DNA of 64,000 nt from NCBI RefSeq assembly GCF_964204865.1, contig NC_135255.1, forward strand, positions 10,197,135-10,261,134, in the 5' to 3' direction. Each line of letters begins with the position of its first letter. The stretch's first letter is position 1. A program made the translations under genes and the position numbers. Positions 24,777-37,331 of this stretch are shown piece after piece. Origin of the DNA: Styela clava. Taxonomy: Eukaryota; Chordata; Ascidiacea; Stolidobranchia; Styelidae. The notes under the pieces were generated by a model. That model had not been told where the DNA came from and ran no database searches. It was given only the letters and a program-made list of their open reading frames with translations.

Positions 24777-26305
24777 CGTGAATTTTTCTGCAAATTTTTT
24801 AAACTATGAAAATTCTGTAAACTAATACGTACATATCATAAAATGAAACAGTAATTAATTAGTAGCAAAGTTTCAAGAACAAACTTTAAAATTATGTAAA
24901 TTTTAGCATAATTACTTCACAAAAATGCAAAATTAGTGAACCATTTTCATACTAGCATACACTCAAGCCGGTACATTCATTTATATTTGGTACTTCCGAC
25001 TGTAACAGGTATCATAACTGAAATTACTAATAACAACCCAGCAGAAAATTAGATAAGTCACAAGCTTTCCAAAATAAATTGTTTGCATAGCTCAACCTCA
25101 TTTTAAGTTTTGCTAATTACTTTAGTAAAACGTACACATTCTCAACTCAATCCGACTAGATTAAAATGCCTGCCTCATGCTTGAGTATCACCAAATATTA
25201 AAAACCGTTTCACAATTAGAAAAATCAAATATTGTTGTCGTATTTATTTTATTAAAATGTAATATTATTCCTAATATGTCTGGTCAAATTAATGAACAAA
25301 GTACAAACCATCCGCCATAATTGCTCTCAACTCAAGTGATATGATTTGCTCCGATTATTCTGAATAATATTAAGGTAAATATGATTCCGGTATTCTGGGC
25401 GTTTACCTGATATTATCTTAAGAGACGCATTTTAATAAAGTTTTTTTGTCATGTTGAAGTACCCAAAGTATCTTTTATTGTTTTTCACATAGATAAGTAA
25501 GATGTTTACTCCTCTGGGTGGAAATTAATTTTATTGAACGTCGCAACTGAATTAAATGATTTTTATTCATGAAATTTTAATCAAATCATTCGCAAACAAC
25601 TATCACTTTACAAAAGTAGGGAAGAAATTAGAACTGCGATAATACATAATAAAAAGGAATGAAAAAAAATACAATCGCGGAAACCAATAATCAATTTTTG
25701 TAATGCAATCACTAAAAAATATGAACCCGCTTCGAAGTGAATTTTAGTTTAATAATAAAATCAACACATTCAATCGAACCTGTTAAAAATACTCTAACGT
25801 TAAGATATGTCTGAGGTCCGAATCTAAGCAAAATTTCTCACTGCTAAATATTCAGAAAATATATTTCAGTTGCTGACGTTTATTCATATGTACCTAAAAA
25901 TTTGAAAATATTTTTAGCGCATCTTATATCACTTTGTTCGGCGCCGGTTTACTAAACCTTCGCGTGCAAAGCTACCGCGCTCCACCCAGATCCCTTCCGA
26001 CATGGTTCAACACGATTAAATATATACTTAGTCTGGTACTCAGTCTCGTCAATAAATATATTTATATCACTGTCTTGACAACAATTTTCCAAGCGACTTA
26101 GCATGAATTGAACTCTATAGCAATTGTAAGGTTTATTATGTTTTGAATTCTAAAACCGAATAATTGAATATAGAAACAAGGATTAATCATTGAGTCTGTC
26201 ATATCATTTCATAAAGTATGTAAAGTTGTGCGGAATAGATCGACTATCAAGCATTGGGAAGTCAATAACAGGTAAAACAAACTGCATTTTAATATAACTA
26301 TATTT

Positions 26306-26405
26306 GGTACTCCTGAAGTATGCGCAACATAATGTCGCACAACCTGAACCCTGACCTGGTACACAACCTGAGTCCAGGTTTGGTGCGCATACTTCTGGAG
26401 GTTCC
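26306..26405. mobile_element. Palindromic foldback MITE, copy 3
   Basis: 100 bp starting GGTACTCCTGAAGTATGCGC and ending GCGCATACTTCTGGAGGTTCC in inverted form. It is flanked by the 7-bp direct repeat TATATTT (26299-26305 and 26406-26412), the same duplication length as copy 1. The centre has changed relative to copy 2. Confidence 0.8.
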
Positions 26406-27002
26406 TATATTTTTTTATTATTAAAAATGTAACCATGAATCTTGAATTTATTATTTAAATTCACTAGGCTGACTAATGCATATTCGTTTTTACCACTAAA
26501 TGAGTAATCCAATGAAATTTTTGTTGCATTTATCCCTTCCTTTTTTATATACAAAATGAATTAATATTTTTGTTAAAAAAGGTCAAGTGGGAAATGGGTT
26601 TATGAATTCCTATTTAGCCTTGCATTTCAAAAATGTTGAATATATGCAGCAAAATGGTCTCGTTTGTTCAAATAATGCGACATCTATTTATTTCTTGTAT
26701 TATTTGACCATTTTTTTCATTTAAAGATCACATATTTTTCCAATATGTTGGAAGGCAAGAAATATTCAATTTTCATTCATTATATAGTTTATAGATATAT
26801 TATTTGGTTCAACAAATTTTATTTAGGCCTGTTATTCCGCTTAATAGGGATATAGTCATATAGAATGAACGTTGAAACTCTTCTACTTTAAGAGCTATTT
26901 TTAGAATACCGGGGCCTATTGTAAGGTAGCATATTTTTTTATTATATGAGTTTTAACACCTCTTTCCAGTTGCGGTTCTGTACAATCATTCACTGACCAC
27001 TG

Positions 27003-27590
27003 GTTAGGGCTGGGGATGGTTAACCGGTTAATCGATTTTAGATGGTTAACGGTTACGATTTATTTTAGCCGCTAACTGACATCTCGGATACAAATCATAT
27101 TTATAATGTACAATTTCTTCAAAAATAATTACGTCATTGTATTGGTGAGGAACCAATGAATGTGAAAGATTGCTCATTATAAAAATTTGACAATGATAAA
27201 TGATAAATCAAATTTCGGTAAAAACATATTGTTCCCGATTTTATGGCAAAATCGTCTTCTATTCAATGTCATCAAACAAGTGCGCTGTTGATGCTGCTCA
27301 AAGTAGAATTTGCACATCGAGCACTGAAAATTTGCCATATAAATGACATTCAATAACGGAATCGGGTTTTCCTGAACTACTTCCATATGTCAAAAGCACG
27401 CTGCATATCTCTTGCAGCGGAGCGATCACCAAACTATAACGATTCGTGAATAATTTGGAGTAATACCGGGATAAGATCACGCAAAATTTCTTTGTAACCA
27501 TTGTGTCGTTACAAGCTAAAATTATGAATTATTACGTCAAATGTCACGTTGCGGTTAACCGATTAATTTTACCCGGTTAACGGTTAAAGT
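27003..27590. mobile_element. Probable non-autonomous DNA element with TTAACCGGTTAA ends
   Basis: The left part reads GGTTAACCGGTTAATCGATT then GATGGTTAACGGTTA. The right part reads GCGGTTAACCGATTAATTTT then CCCGGTTAACGGTTAAA, which is the inverted counterpart. I could not place the outer ends or a target duplication exactly. No transposase frame is present. Confidence 0.5.
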
Positions 27591-27728
27591 GTTTTTTCTG
27601 ATATTCCCAGATATTAATTGCAAAGGTCATTTTTAATAAAAAAAATATTGCATTCAAAATAGAGCTTAATGGATTTTTTGCCTTCAAACTAGTTGTTGTT
27701 TTAGTACCGTATATTATATTTATTCGAT

Positions 27729-28568
27729 ATGTCAGAAGACTGGAGAGAGTCAGGTACTGCGGAACGATATCTATGGACTCCAAAATATCCTTCATCCATA
27801 GCAGAATTCGTTATAAGTCGTCTTCGAAAGTTGAATTTATATAAAGACTCCGGAAAATTTGACTTAATCTTGGACGTTGGATGTGGCTACGGCGAATCTC
27901 TCAAGTACTATGTCCCGTTCTTTCACAAAGCGATAGGATTCGATATCAGTGAAGAACAAATAGGAAAAGCTAGGGAATTGAACGAATTTAACAACGTAAC
28001 TTTCTTACTTGGAAAAGGAAATTTGTTCCCTGTTGATGATAACTCTGTAGATTTGATTGTCTGTGTGGGCACTGCGCATTATCTGGACGCAGCACACTTT
28101 GTAACTGAATGTAAAAGAGTAATCAAAAAGGGTGGATTAGTTGCCATCTATTCGCACGAGTTTGCAGACTTACACGTCGAGAATGTCCTCGATCGCGCTA
28201 GTATTCCAGGATACAAAATATTGAACGAAAACTTTCTCAGCCCAATGCACAATGATTTCTTTAGTGTGGACCACCCAGTTTGTGAATGGATAAACCGATA
28301 CAAAGGTATTTATAACATGCCATCGGGCATGAGCAAGCAGAGATCAGATGATTTGTCCTTCGATTATCATCTAAATTTGAAAGAATTGAAGAATATGTTT
28401 CTTTCGAGTCCCGTGTATAGAAATCATCACATTTCTTTCGATGAGGAATCGGCGCCATTGACTTTGATGGGACAGAATTTAAAGGACCTCGCTAGAGTTA
28501 GTGGTTGCAAAGATGAAGATTTAAACCTGCGTTTGACATTATCTCTGTTCTTCGTTTTCCTCTATTGA
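27729..28568 (+). CDS. SAM-dependent class I methyltransferase, intronless (279 aa)
   Basis: A Rossmann-fold methyltransferase of the Methyltransf_11/25 type, like animal and Dictyostelium cytosolic proteins annotated only as putative methyltransferases. Seen: motif I DVGCGYGESL (about residues 49-58), acidic end of strand 2 in GFDISEEQI (about 74-82), a GKGNLFPVDDNSVDLIVC block containing motifs II/III (about 98-115), and IKKGGLVAIYS after helix E. The start AERYLWTPKYP fits the family. There are no introns while most neighbours have many, so it could be a retrocopy. The last ~13 residues (LRLTLSLFFVFLY) look less family-like than the rest and may reflect a changed C-terminus. An AATAAA lies near 28808. 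The substrate cannot be inferred. Confidence 0.85.
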   Translation: MSEDWRESGTAERYLWTPKYPSSIAEFVISRLRKLNLYKDSGKFDLILDVGCGYGESLKYYVPFFHKAIGFDISEEQIGKARELNEFNNVTFLLGKGNLFPVDDNSVDLIVCVGTAHYLDAAHFVTECKRVIKKGGLVAIYSHEFADLHVENVLDRASIPGYKILNENFLSPMHNDFFSVDHPVCEWINRYKGIYNMPSGMSKQRSDDLSFDYHLNLKELKNMFLSSPVYRNHHISFDEESAPLTLMGQNLKDLARVSGCKDEDLNLRLTLSLFFVFLY

Positions 28569-28966
28569 TATCCATTTTTGCACTTCGATCGACTTTGGAA
28601 AATGCTCGTATCGGTATTGAATGTACTAAACGATATATTCTTAAAGATTGTGGCCAAACACTATCAGGCCTGGACTCAATATTTTTCCCTCCTTTGTTTA
28701 ATTGGTAAATGTATAAATTGTGATGATTTGAAAACTAATTCCCTACATGAGTCTAAATGGAATCAACCTTGTCTTGTATACTCGGTTTCATACAACTTTT
28801 TTTCGGAGAATAAAATGAAGAATAATTGGTTTCAGAAACGATTTTATTCTCTGAATACATCAAGTCTCTCTCATTAAGATCACCAAATAATTTTTTCTGG
28901 ATAACAAACGAAGTATCGGTGACACCGTGGAACGTCCCATCACATCACCAATAACATCACCAGAAT
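28569..28966. other. 3' flank of the methyltransferase gene
   Basis: AT-rich, probably 3' untranslated sequence up to the AATAAA near 28808. No other feature is visible before the direct repeat begins at about 28967. Confidence 0.4.
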
Positions 28967-29987
28967 TTACTTGATCCAGCATTTGTTGAGCCGTTCTCGC
29001 ATTTGTCCCTTTAAAATGGTGGTTGGTTTAATTGAGTGCTTATTTTGTCTTAGAAACATAGATGTTTCGTTCATGTTTTGCGTTTTGGAAACGAGGGACG
29101 ATGATTTTTTTAATAATATGCAACGCGTATTCACGTATCTGCCTTATTATTTTAACGTATCAATGAACTACATTCATTGTCTCGGTCTCGCTCACTCTCA
29201 GCGTGAACTGTTATATATATGTATAAGTTTGTTTTGATTCTGTTAACCGTAGGGTTTGTGGTATTTCCAGGCAAACTGTGACACAGTTACACTAGTTTCT
29301 GCTAATCATAATTAAGACAATGAGTAAGCGTAAGCACAAGTTCGTTACGAATATAAAAAGGAATTTTCTAATGTCAAAGTCGAAAGAGTAAGGGCTATGC
29401 TCGCTGCTTCTATTTCGATAATGATTTCCAATGACCAAAGACTGCTGAAGTAAATTGTTGGTAGCGATAAATATGATTGATAAATTTTATCTATGTTTTG
29501 GCGCAGTAAAGTTAATATTTAAACTTATGTGTTTATGTTATGCAATAATTAATATGGTGTATTCACATTTTGGGTTAGATAGGCTGCGCCTCTCATTTAA
29601 TAGGCGCAGACGCCCTTTGGGTTGCTGTTCCCGTTCAAGATGTCGAATGCTGGATGCTTAGTGTGTGTACCTTTCTTTGTAGCTTCTAACATTTTAGAAG
29701 TTGCGTGTGGCTGTGACTTCGGGGATGCATGTAATCTTGTGCGAAGGGACTTCTAATAAAAAAAAACATGAGTGGATAGAAATTGGAGTGCGGAAAAGAC
29801 TAATGTGTGATTCCTTTTTCTGCGTTTTTGCCGTTGTCGAGTACTCCCCCAAAATAACCTTTTGACACCCGTGCTTATTTTTGGCTCTAGGTAGATGGTA
29901 ACTCTGGATAAAAGTCATGAGTAAGTATGAAACTAATAAATCAGCTCTCTATTATTTTTAAAATTTCGAAAGCAAGGACCATATTTT

Positions 29988-29993
29988 TTTATT
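29988..29993 (-). terminator. Polyadenylation signal for terminal exon 12'
   Basis: AATAAA on the minus strand, about 46 nt past the stop codon of exon 12'. It supports that exon as a genuine transcript end. Confidence 0.55.
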
Positions 29994-30038
29994 GCGTTTT
30001 AAATTAACCGATTCCATGAAAATTGATAATAAAAATAT

Positions 30039-30528
30039 TTAGGTTCCCGGGGCAGGACCGGAGGATCTCTCACGACTTGGCGGGGGCTCACGAGATGGAC
30101 TTTTTCTTGAAACTGAATACGGTGCACCGCTTTTACTGGAAGATCTTGAAGACGTAGGAGCACCTCCTATTGAAGATCCTCCTCTTTCAGAATTAATATA
30201 TTTTCCATCTCTTGCTTCTTCTTTTATGCGATCATTACCTGTGAACGCACGCGTATTTCAATGAGAATATAGTACAAATATTACAAAAACAAATAAATCA
30301 CTGTATTAAAATAACCAAGAAAACATATTCCCTCATTATTCACAATGACCTAAGCATCAATGGAATGTTGGCTACTTGTATACAGTTTATGTCTCTGAGG
30401 TTCAAGTTCTGTTCATCGATTAAATTTATCCGTATGGATTCTTTCCCGTGCCCAAACATGTGAGAATAAACAAATTCTCTTACCTAATTCAGTTTCACTT
30501 TCTGTCACTTGGATGCTAGACATCTTGT
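30039..30528 (-). CDS. Alternative terminal exon pair 11'-12' of the secreted family
   Basis: Exon 11' is 30484-30528 (45 nt, phase 1 to phase 1; DKMSSIQVTESETELG), paralogous to exon 11 of B1 (DMTERTSISRVRETAKELG). Exon 12' is 30039-30238 (200 nt), giving a Ser/Arg/Pro-rich tail that ends GPAPGT and stop, paralogous to exon 12 ending GFAPGT and stop. Both have good splice sites and the tail has its own AATAAA. No matching exons 8-10 lie between here and exon 12 of B1. They could be alternative 3' exons for upstream family exons, or the remnant of an older gene copy. Charge differs from exon 12: more Arg and Lys. Confidence 0.6.
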
Positions 30529-30827
30529 CTGTAATATCTGCGGATACGATTTCAGTGAATATTAGCTACTCGAGCATAAAAAATTGATCTGATTTTCCTA
30601 ATCACAGCTAAGTTTTTAAAGAAAAATCTAAATATTTTTGGTTTAAGAATCTATGGATTAAAGCATAACTTAGATATATATGTATATCTTTTATACAAGA
30701 GCCCAAATATTTTAAATATAAAAAAGATTGGGTACTTTCTGGTATGTAAACTAAGTTAGGGTTAGGCCATAATTATATTCCGATTTTCCTTATTTTAGTT
30801 CTATTACGAGTTCGGGAACTGACTGTG

Positions 30828-31106
30828 TTAGCCAAGTGAATATATCCCCTGTCTATAGGCTTCCGTTCTTTTACACAACTTGATGAAAAGTAGGTGAACA
30901 AAATTAGTTACCTCCATATCGGTACACACACTTCTGAAGCGCCGTAAATTGCATACAAAAGCAACACACTCCTTAATAAAATGTCCTGTTTCTTTTTGTC
31001 CTCGTGGGGTAAGCTGAAGATTAAGTAAAATCATAATCATATTACCACCGCGCTTTGTCTGGCCCAGCATGGACTGTGACAGATTATTGCTCAACCTCAA
31101 TAACAT
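30828..31106 (-). other. Unassigned open frame repeated in both tandem units
   Basis: A 92-codon frame with peptide-like composition, including KECVAFVCNLRRFRSVC and a possible donor after GATATGGAG. The copy at 35798-36076 differs by two residues. There is no start context or recognised family. It may be a fragment of an exon from an unrelated gene or mobile element, or chance. Confidence 0.25.
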
Positions 31107-32359
31107 AAAACGGTCTGATTAATCTGAATACGACTCCCGTCTCTTGGGCGTTTACTCTACATTGGTCCTATTTTTGCATGAAAATGGATTTCTCGCGACC
31201 TATCAAACGGGTTCTGCAATGGTTATTTATTCGAAGTTTTTATGTATGCTCAAATATGTGCTACCTCCTACTCAACGCGATAGTGAAATATCAGAATATT
31301 CTTAATAAGAACACTGTGACTGTGGAGGTTTCTTATGAGTCAAACTTCCTATAACAACAAAACCGTTGTGGGCGTTGTTGAAGGCATTCACTTGATTGAC
31401 TCAATAACACATTACGTTTACAAACACTTTTAAATACACCGAGACATCACAGGCAAGTAAAAATTCAAAATACTCGATGGAGAATATTAATGAGACAAAA
31501 TTCCGTAAGCCCGTACCACGACATGTGGTTGAGTTGTTTTATTAGCTTTCCTTCTTTGTTGTAAATGTCTGAAATAAAAACCCGAATCTAAATCCCTAAC
31601 CCTAGATGGTTGGTTGGTTCACGTAAAGTCATAATCTTATTCTATTTTCTGTGGTTGCACGGAATTTACAATCAGTTACGGACGTTTTTCAACGACATTA
31701 TTTTATTTTATTGAGCATTATTTTACTGTGATTGCCCTCGCCGACATTATGACGTAAAACTCGACAAATTTAGAAATTTCTTTACTCATTGTATCTGTCG
31801 ATTGATGTTATATTTTTGTTTTCGAAATGTGTAGTATCCATTCAACTGAAGATAAGTCTCTGACGTTGTTTACGTAATCTGCTTTTGACTCAATGAATGA
31901 TAGTGTGACTGACACAATGACTTGATAGGAATTTGCGACCTCTCGTCAATTGAGGTTGAAATGTTGATGTCCGTTTAACCAATTTTTTTTAGGTTTTTAT
32001 TTTTTTCAATTACACAAAGTTTCTTGCAAAATCGAAAATGAGAATAAATATTCTATTACCTGGCTACTCCTACAGCTGATGTAGACTTGTAACCAACAAG
32101 TATATAAAATGCCACATTATATAAAAAGAACCACCCAATATCGATATTTTATTCTATCTCTATCGCCACGACAGAATAAAATAATTTCTTCCCTTCATAA
32201 CCATCGTTTTACGCAACACAAACAGAATATTCTTCTTATATTACCGAAAAAACGCTACACCACATCCGGTTTCTCGGAATTCTGTAGCATCTGATTTTGA
32301 CATTTGCTACTATCTCACTGTCATTGCGACTAAATTATCACAAGTATCCTCTAACTGTG

Positions 32360-32365
32360 TTTATT
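32360..32365 (-). terminator. Polyadenylation signal after exon 12 of B1
   Basis: AATAAA on the minus strand, about 48 nt beyond the stop codon; identical position in the B2 copy (37332-37337). Confidence 0.6.
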
Positions 32366-32412
32366 ACATTTTAGCTCATTTACAAATATTATGTCAAAAA
32401 CATTACAACAAA

Positions 32413-34212
32413 TTAGGTTCCAGGTGCAAACCCAGAGGAGCCGCCGCGACTACTAGGAGGTCCGCTGGCCCAACGTGCTGAACTTCCTCTTGAAGTCGGT
32501 GCAGCGCCTCCGCTAGAAGATCCTGGAGATGCGGGAGCACTTGCAAAATCCCCATATTCAAAATCCGACCCTTCATCTTCTCCCCCTCCACAGTCAATCC
32601 CTGCGTAGGTTTGTAAAAATGTGTGAATTCAAAATTCATTTTATTCACATTGGAAAAATGTGTCCAATTTTTAACAACCGGCGAGTGTACTCTGACAAAC
32701 TACGACTAGATTCCTTTTAACTGAGTTATGTAGACAGAACAAGAAAATGATATTCGTTTGATTTTGAAATACAAAGAAATCTTAATTTACCTAATTCTTT
32801 TGCAGTTTCTCTCACTCTGCTGATTGATGTTCTCTCTGTCATATCTGTAAGAGCTGAATCAAAGCATATCCCACCTGCGTTGAAAATACATTTGACAGAT
32901 TGGTTTAATAAAATCTTCTTTAGAATATGTCCAAGAAATAGTATGACACAATGGCACAAGCTTCAAATCAGTGCAGGGCTAGGCTATAGGAATCGAGCCG
33001 GTGATATCAATCTTTACATTCTTTATACATTTAAGTCGCCGCATCCAGGACTTTGTTGGAGTAAAAAGATAAAGCATGTTACGAAGAAGTTTTTTTGAAG
33101 TATATATATATATATAGCAATTTCTATATGTACTTTAAACTCGTGTTTAGATTAAACTGTAAGAAATGTCGTGTTTATTATGGACACTTGGCTGTTTATT
33201 CCGACCAATAATCTGGCATCTGTGAGTTCTCCCGCAAGTCGCTCTTTTCTAAGTGCTCTGATATTTTGTTATTTGTATGTTCTATTTTTCATTTTTGTTT
33301 TATTTATTCAGCTATTATATGAGGTGTTGGTGATATATATGAATAGATTAAATTGTGTGTAACTGCCGGAATAAACTGATCCTCTGATGTTCATTACTAT
33401 AATAAAGTCAATGCAACAAAGGTTGGCTGGTCTATTTGGATCGGGCTTTTTAAGTGTTTTTGTTGTTACTTGCACATTGGATCACACAATATAACTACAT
33501 ATTTCTAGTTAGGTGATACCACCAGTTATGACCTACATAAACTACTTGTTTATTAGTTCTGAAGTTAAAGTTTGCATAACAATGAAAAAACAATATTCGC
33601 TTACCTGTGTCTCTGAGTTCAGCACCAAGATTCCAAAGTTCCTTCAATTTATCTGGGTCTATTTCAGCAGCTATACTGTCCTTGTCGCTGTCTGAAATGA
33701 ATAGTTCAAGACAGTTCAAAAATTCAATGGAAATGTAACTTTGAAATTCATTATCTTCAAAATATTTAGCCCTTTTTAGACAAATCCATTTTTCTAAATT
33801 AATAATAATTTATCAGAATTAAAATAAACTATGGTACTAACCGTGGAATGAACTTGGAACATAGGCATCCACTAAAATATCCAAAAATAGTCTGTTGACA
33901 GTTTCGGGAATCAATTTCGATTTCACTGAAAAAAAAATTAAAACTATTGATCACAAATCTATTATTTCTACCGCAAAATTTGGTAAATAAATCATTTTTA
34001 ATCATAAAAGAAAGTGTTTTCTGTATTGACACACAATTTTGTGCTTTCTTGTGTGTATCCTGACATGTAAGTACTTTTGGCAATTGGTTCACGAAATATA
34101 AATATATACTTACATGTTAAGTTCTGGGATCCGCATACTTTTGTAATGATTTCATAAGCTGCATTGTTTTGATCAAGATAGTATTCTTGTTCGACAACAG
34201 GATAAGGAACGT
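32413..34212 (-). CDS. Secreted family exons 8-12 without a 5' end (B1 cassette)
   Basis: Exons in transcript order: 34114-34212, 33842-33925, 33605-33691, 32791-32844, 32413-32600. They match exons 8-12 of B2 in unit 2 almost base for base, and all splice sites are intact. Exon 8 gives VPYPVVEQEYYLDQ and KVCGSQ; exon 10 gives DSDKDSIAAEID; exon 12 is the Ser/Gly tail. One difference is a Gly codon where B2 has Glu near the start of the tail. No signal-peptide or core exons (1-7) lie between this cassette and unit 2, so it has no start of its own. It is either a duplicated remnant or an extra in-frame cassette spliced to exons 1-7 at 39.6-41.4 kb; the phase-1 borders allow this. Confidence 0.7.
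33105..33117. repeat. Short (TA)n tract
   Basis: AT dinucleotide run in an intron of the B1 cassette, with an equivalent near 38070-38085 in unit 2; similar tracts occur at 22890-22908 and 50408-50430. Confidence 0.6.
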
Positions 34213-35453
34213 CTAGAAAAAGATTTTTACCAACCAAATCAAAAAATGATTAACAAGAGAACAATCCTCAAATATATGGACACGACAACCAAATCACAAC
34301 CAATTTACTTGATGCAGCATTTGTTGAGCCGTTCTCGTATTTGTCCCTTTAATTAAAATGGTGGTTGGTTTGAGTTGCGTACTTATTTTGTCTTAGATAG
34401 ATGCTTCGTTCATGTTTTGCGTACAAAGCTACTTTGGAAACGAGGGACGATGTTTTTTTTAATAATATGCAACGCGTATTCACACCTAGCTGCCTTATTA
34501 TTTTGACGTACCAATGAACTACATTCCGCCGTATCCCCATGTCTCGGTCTCGCTCCCTCTCAGCGCGAACTGTTATAAGTATAAGTTTATTTTGATTCTG
34601 TTAACGGTAGGGTTTGTGGTGTTTCCAGGCAAACTGTGACACAGTTACAATAGTTGCTGCTAACTATAATTAAGACAATGAGTAAGCGTAAGCACGAGTT
34701 CGTTACGAATATAAAAGGAGTTTTCTAATGTCAAAGTCGAGGGAGTAAGGGCTATGCTCGCTGATTCTATTTCGATAATGATTTCCAATGACCAAAGACT
34801 GCTGAAGCAAATTGTTGGTAACGATAAATATGATTGATAAATTTTATCTATGTTTTGGCGCAGTAAAGGTAATATTTAAACTTATGTGTTTATGTTACGC
34901 AATAAATAATATGTTGTATCCACATTTTGGGTTGCTGTTCCCGTTCAAGATGACGAATGCTGGATGTTTAGTGTGTGTACCTTTCTTTGTAGCTTGGAAC
35001 ATTTTAGAGGTTATGTGTGGCTGTGACTTGAGGTAAAAATTGGAGTTCGAAAAGACTAGTGTGTGATTCCTTTTTTTGCGTTTTTGCCGTTGTCTAGTAC
35101 TCCCCCAAAATAACCTTTTGACACCCGTGCTTATTTTTGGCTCTAGGTAGATGGTTGGATATAGGTCATGAGTAAGTATGAAACTAATAAATCAGCTCTC
35201 TAATATTTATTAAAATTCGAAAGCAAGGAACATATTTTTATTGCGTTTTAAAACAAAAACAAATAAATCACTGTATTAAAATAACCAAGAAAAAATATTC
35301 CCTCATTATTCACAATGACCTAAGCATCAATGGAATGTTGGCTACTTGTATACAGTTTATGTCTCTGAGGTTCAAGTTCTGTTCATCGATTAAATTTATC
35401 CGTATGGATTCTTTCCCGTGCCCAAACATGTGAGAATAAACAAATTCTCTTAC

Positions 35454-35498
35454 CTAATTCAGTTTCACTTTCTGTCACTTGGATGCTAGACATCTTGT
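35454..35498 (-). pseudogene. Orphan copy of exon 11' in unit 2
   Basis: The same 45-nt exon as 30484-30528 with intact splice sites, but the following terminal exon 12' has been deleted from this unit: the flanking sequence jumps from ATTGCGTTTTAAA straight to ACAAAAACAAATAAATC. It could only be used as an internal exon if spliced on to unit 1 exons. Confidence 0.6.
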
Positions 35499-37331
35499 CT
35501 GTAATATCTGCGGATACGATTTCAGTGAATATTAGCTACTCGAGCATAAAAAATTGATCTGATTTTCCTAATCACAGCTAAGTTTTTAAAGAAAAATCTA
35601 AATATTTTTGGTTTAAGAATCTATGGATTAAAGCATAACTTAGATATATATGTATATCTTTTATACAAGAGCCCAAATATTTTAAATATAAAAAAGATTG
35701 GGTACTTTCTGGTATGTAAACTAAGTTAGGGTTAGGCCATAATTATATTCCGATTTTCCTTATTTTAGTTCTATTACGAGTTCGGGAACTGACTGTGTTA
35801 GCCAAGTGAATATATCCCCTGTCTATAGGCTTCCGTTCTTTTACACAACTTGATGAAAAGTAGGTGAACAAAATTAGTTACCTCCATATCGGTACACACA
35901 CTTCTGAAGCGCCGTAAATTGCATACATAAGCAACACACTCCTTAATAAAATGTCCTGTTTCTTTTTGTCCTCGTGGGATAAGCTGAAGATTAAGTAAAA
36001 TCATAATCATATTACCACCGCGCTTTGTCTGGCCCAGCATGGACTGTGACAGATTATTGCTCAACCTCAATAACATAAAACGGTCTGATTAATCTGAATA
36101 CGACTCCCGTCTCTTGGGCGTTTACTCTACATTGGTCCTATTTTTGCGTGAAAATGGATTCCTCGCGACCTATCAAACGGGTTCTGCAATGGTTATTTAT
36201 TCGAAGTTTTTATGTATGCTCAAATATGTGCTACCTCCTACTCAACGCGATAGTGAAATATCAGAATATTCTTAATAAGAACACTGTGACTGTGGAGGTT
36301 TCTTATGAGTCAAACTTCCTATAACAACACAACCGTTGTGGGCGTTGTTGAAGGCATTCACTTGATTGACTCAATAACACATTACGTTTACAAACACTTT
36401 TAAATACACCGAGACATCACAGGCACGTAAAAATTTAAAATACTCGATGGAGAATATTAATGAGACAAAATTCCGTAAGCCCGTGCCACGACATGTGGTT
36501 GAGTTGTTTTATTAGCTATCCTTCTTCGTTGTAAATGTCTGAAATAAAAACCCGAATCTAAATCCCTAACCCTAGATGGTTGGTTGGTTCACGTAAAGTC
36601 ATAATCTTATTCCATTTTCTGGGGTTGCACGGAATTCACAATCAGTTACGGACGTTTTTCAACGACATTATTTTATTTTATTGAGCATTATTTTACTGTG
36701 ATTGCCCTTGCCGACATTATGACGTAAAACTCGACAAATTTAGAAATTTCTTTACTCATTGTATCTGTCGATTGATGTTATATTTTTGTTTTCGAAATGT
36801 GTAGTATCCATTCAACTGAAGATAAGTCTCTGACGTTGTTGACGTAATCTGCTTTTGACTCAATGAATGATAGTGTGACTGACACAATGACTTGATAGGA
36901 ATTTGCGACCTCTCGTCAATTGAGGTTGAAATGTTGATGTCCGTTTCACCAATTTTTTTTAGGTTTTTATTTTTTTCAATTACACAAAGTTTCTTGCAAA
37001 ACCAAAAATGAGAATGAATATTCTATTACCTGGCTACTCCTACAGCTGATGTAGACTTGTAACCAACAAGTATATAAAATGCCACATTATATAAAAAGAA
37101 CCACCCAATATCGATATTTTATTCTATCTCTATCGCCACGACAGAATAAAATAATTCCTTCCCTTCATAAACATCGTTTTACGCAACACAAACATAATAT
37201 TCTTCTTATATTACCGAAAAAACGCTAAACATCACATCCGGTTTCTCAGAATTCTGTAGCATCTGATTTTGACATTTGCTACTATCTCACTGTCATTGCG
37301 ACTAAATTATCACAAGTATCCTCTAACTGTG

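Larger units (their letters stand above)
24777..27728. other. Intergenic, divergent between gene A and the methyltransferase
   Basis: It contains the presumed promoters of both genes but no recognisable core motifs. A possible splice acceptor (TTTGCAG, minus strand) lies 11 nt upstream of the gene A ATG. It includes a MITE at 26306-26405 and a TTAACCGGTTAA-rich repeat at about 27003-27590. Otherwise AT-rich with no supported exon. Confidence 0.5.
28967..34295. repeat. Large tandem direct repeat, unit 1 (~5.3 kb)
   Basis: Begins around TTTACTTGATCCAGCATTTG and ends in GACACGACAACCAAATC. Unit 2 follows after ~10 bp. Long stretches differ by only a few bases per kb (equivalent points are offset by 4963-4972 bp), so the duplication is recent. 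The left ~1 kb is more diverged. Unit 1 has extra blocks missing from unit 2: about 29576-29620, about 29720-29790, and about 30013-30283, which includes a terminal exon. The unit carries B1 exons 8-12 and exons 11'/12'. Confidence 0.92.
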
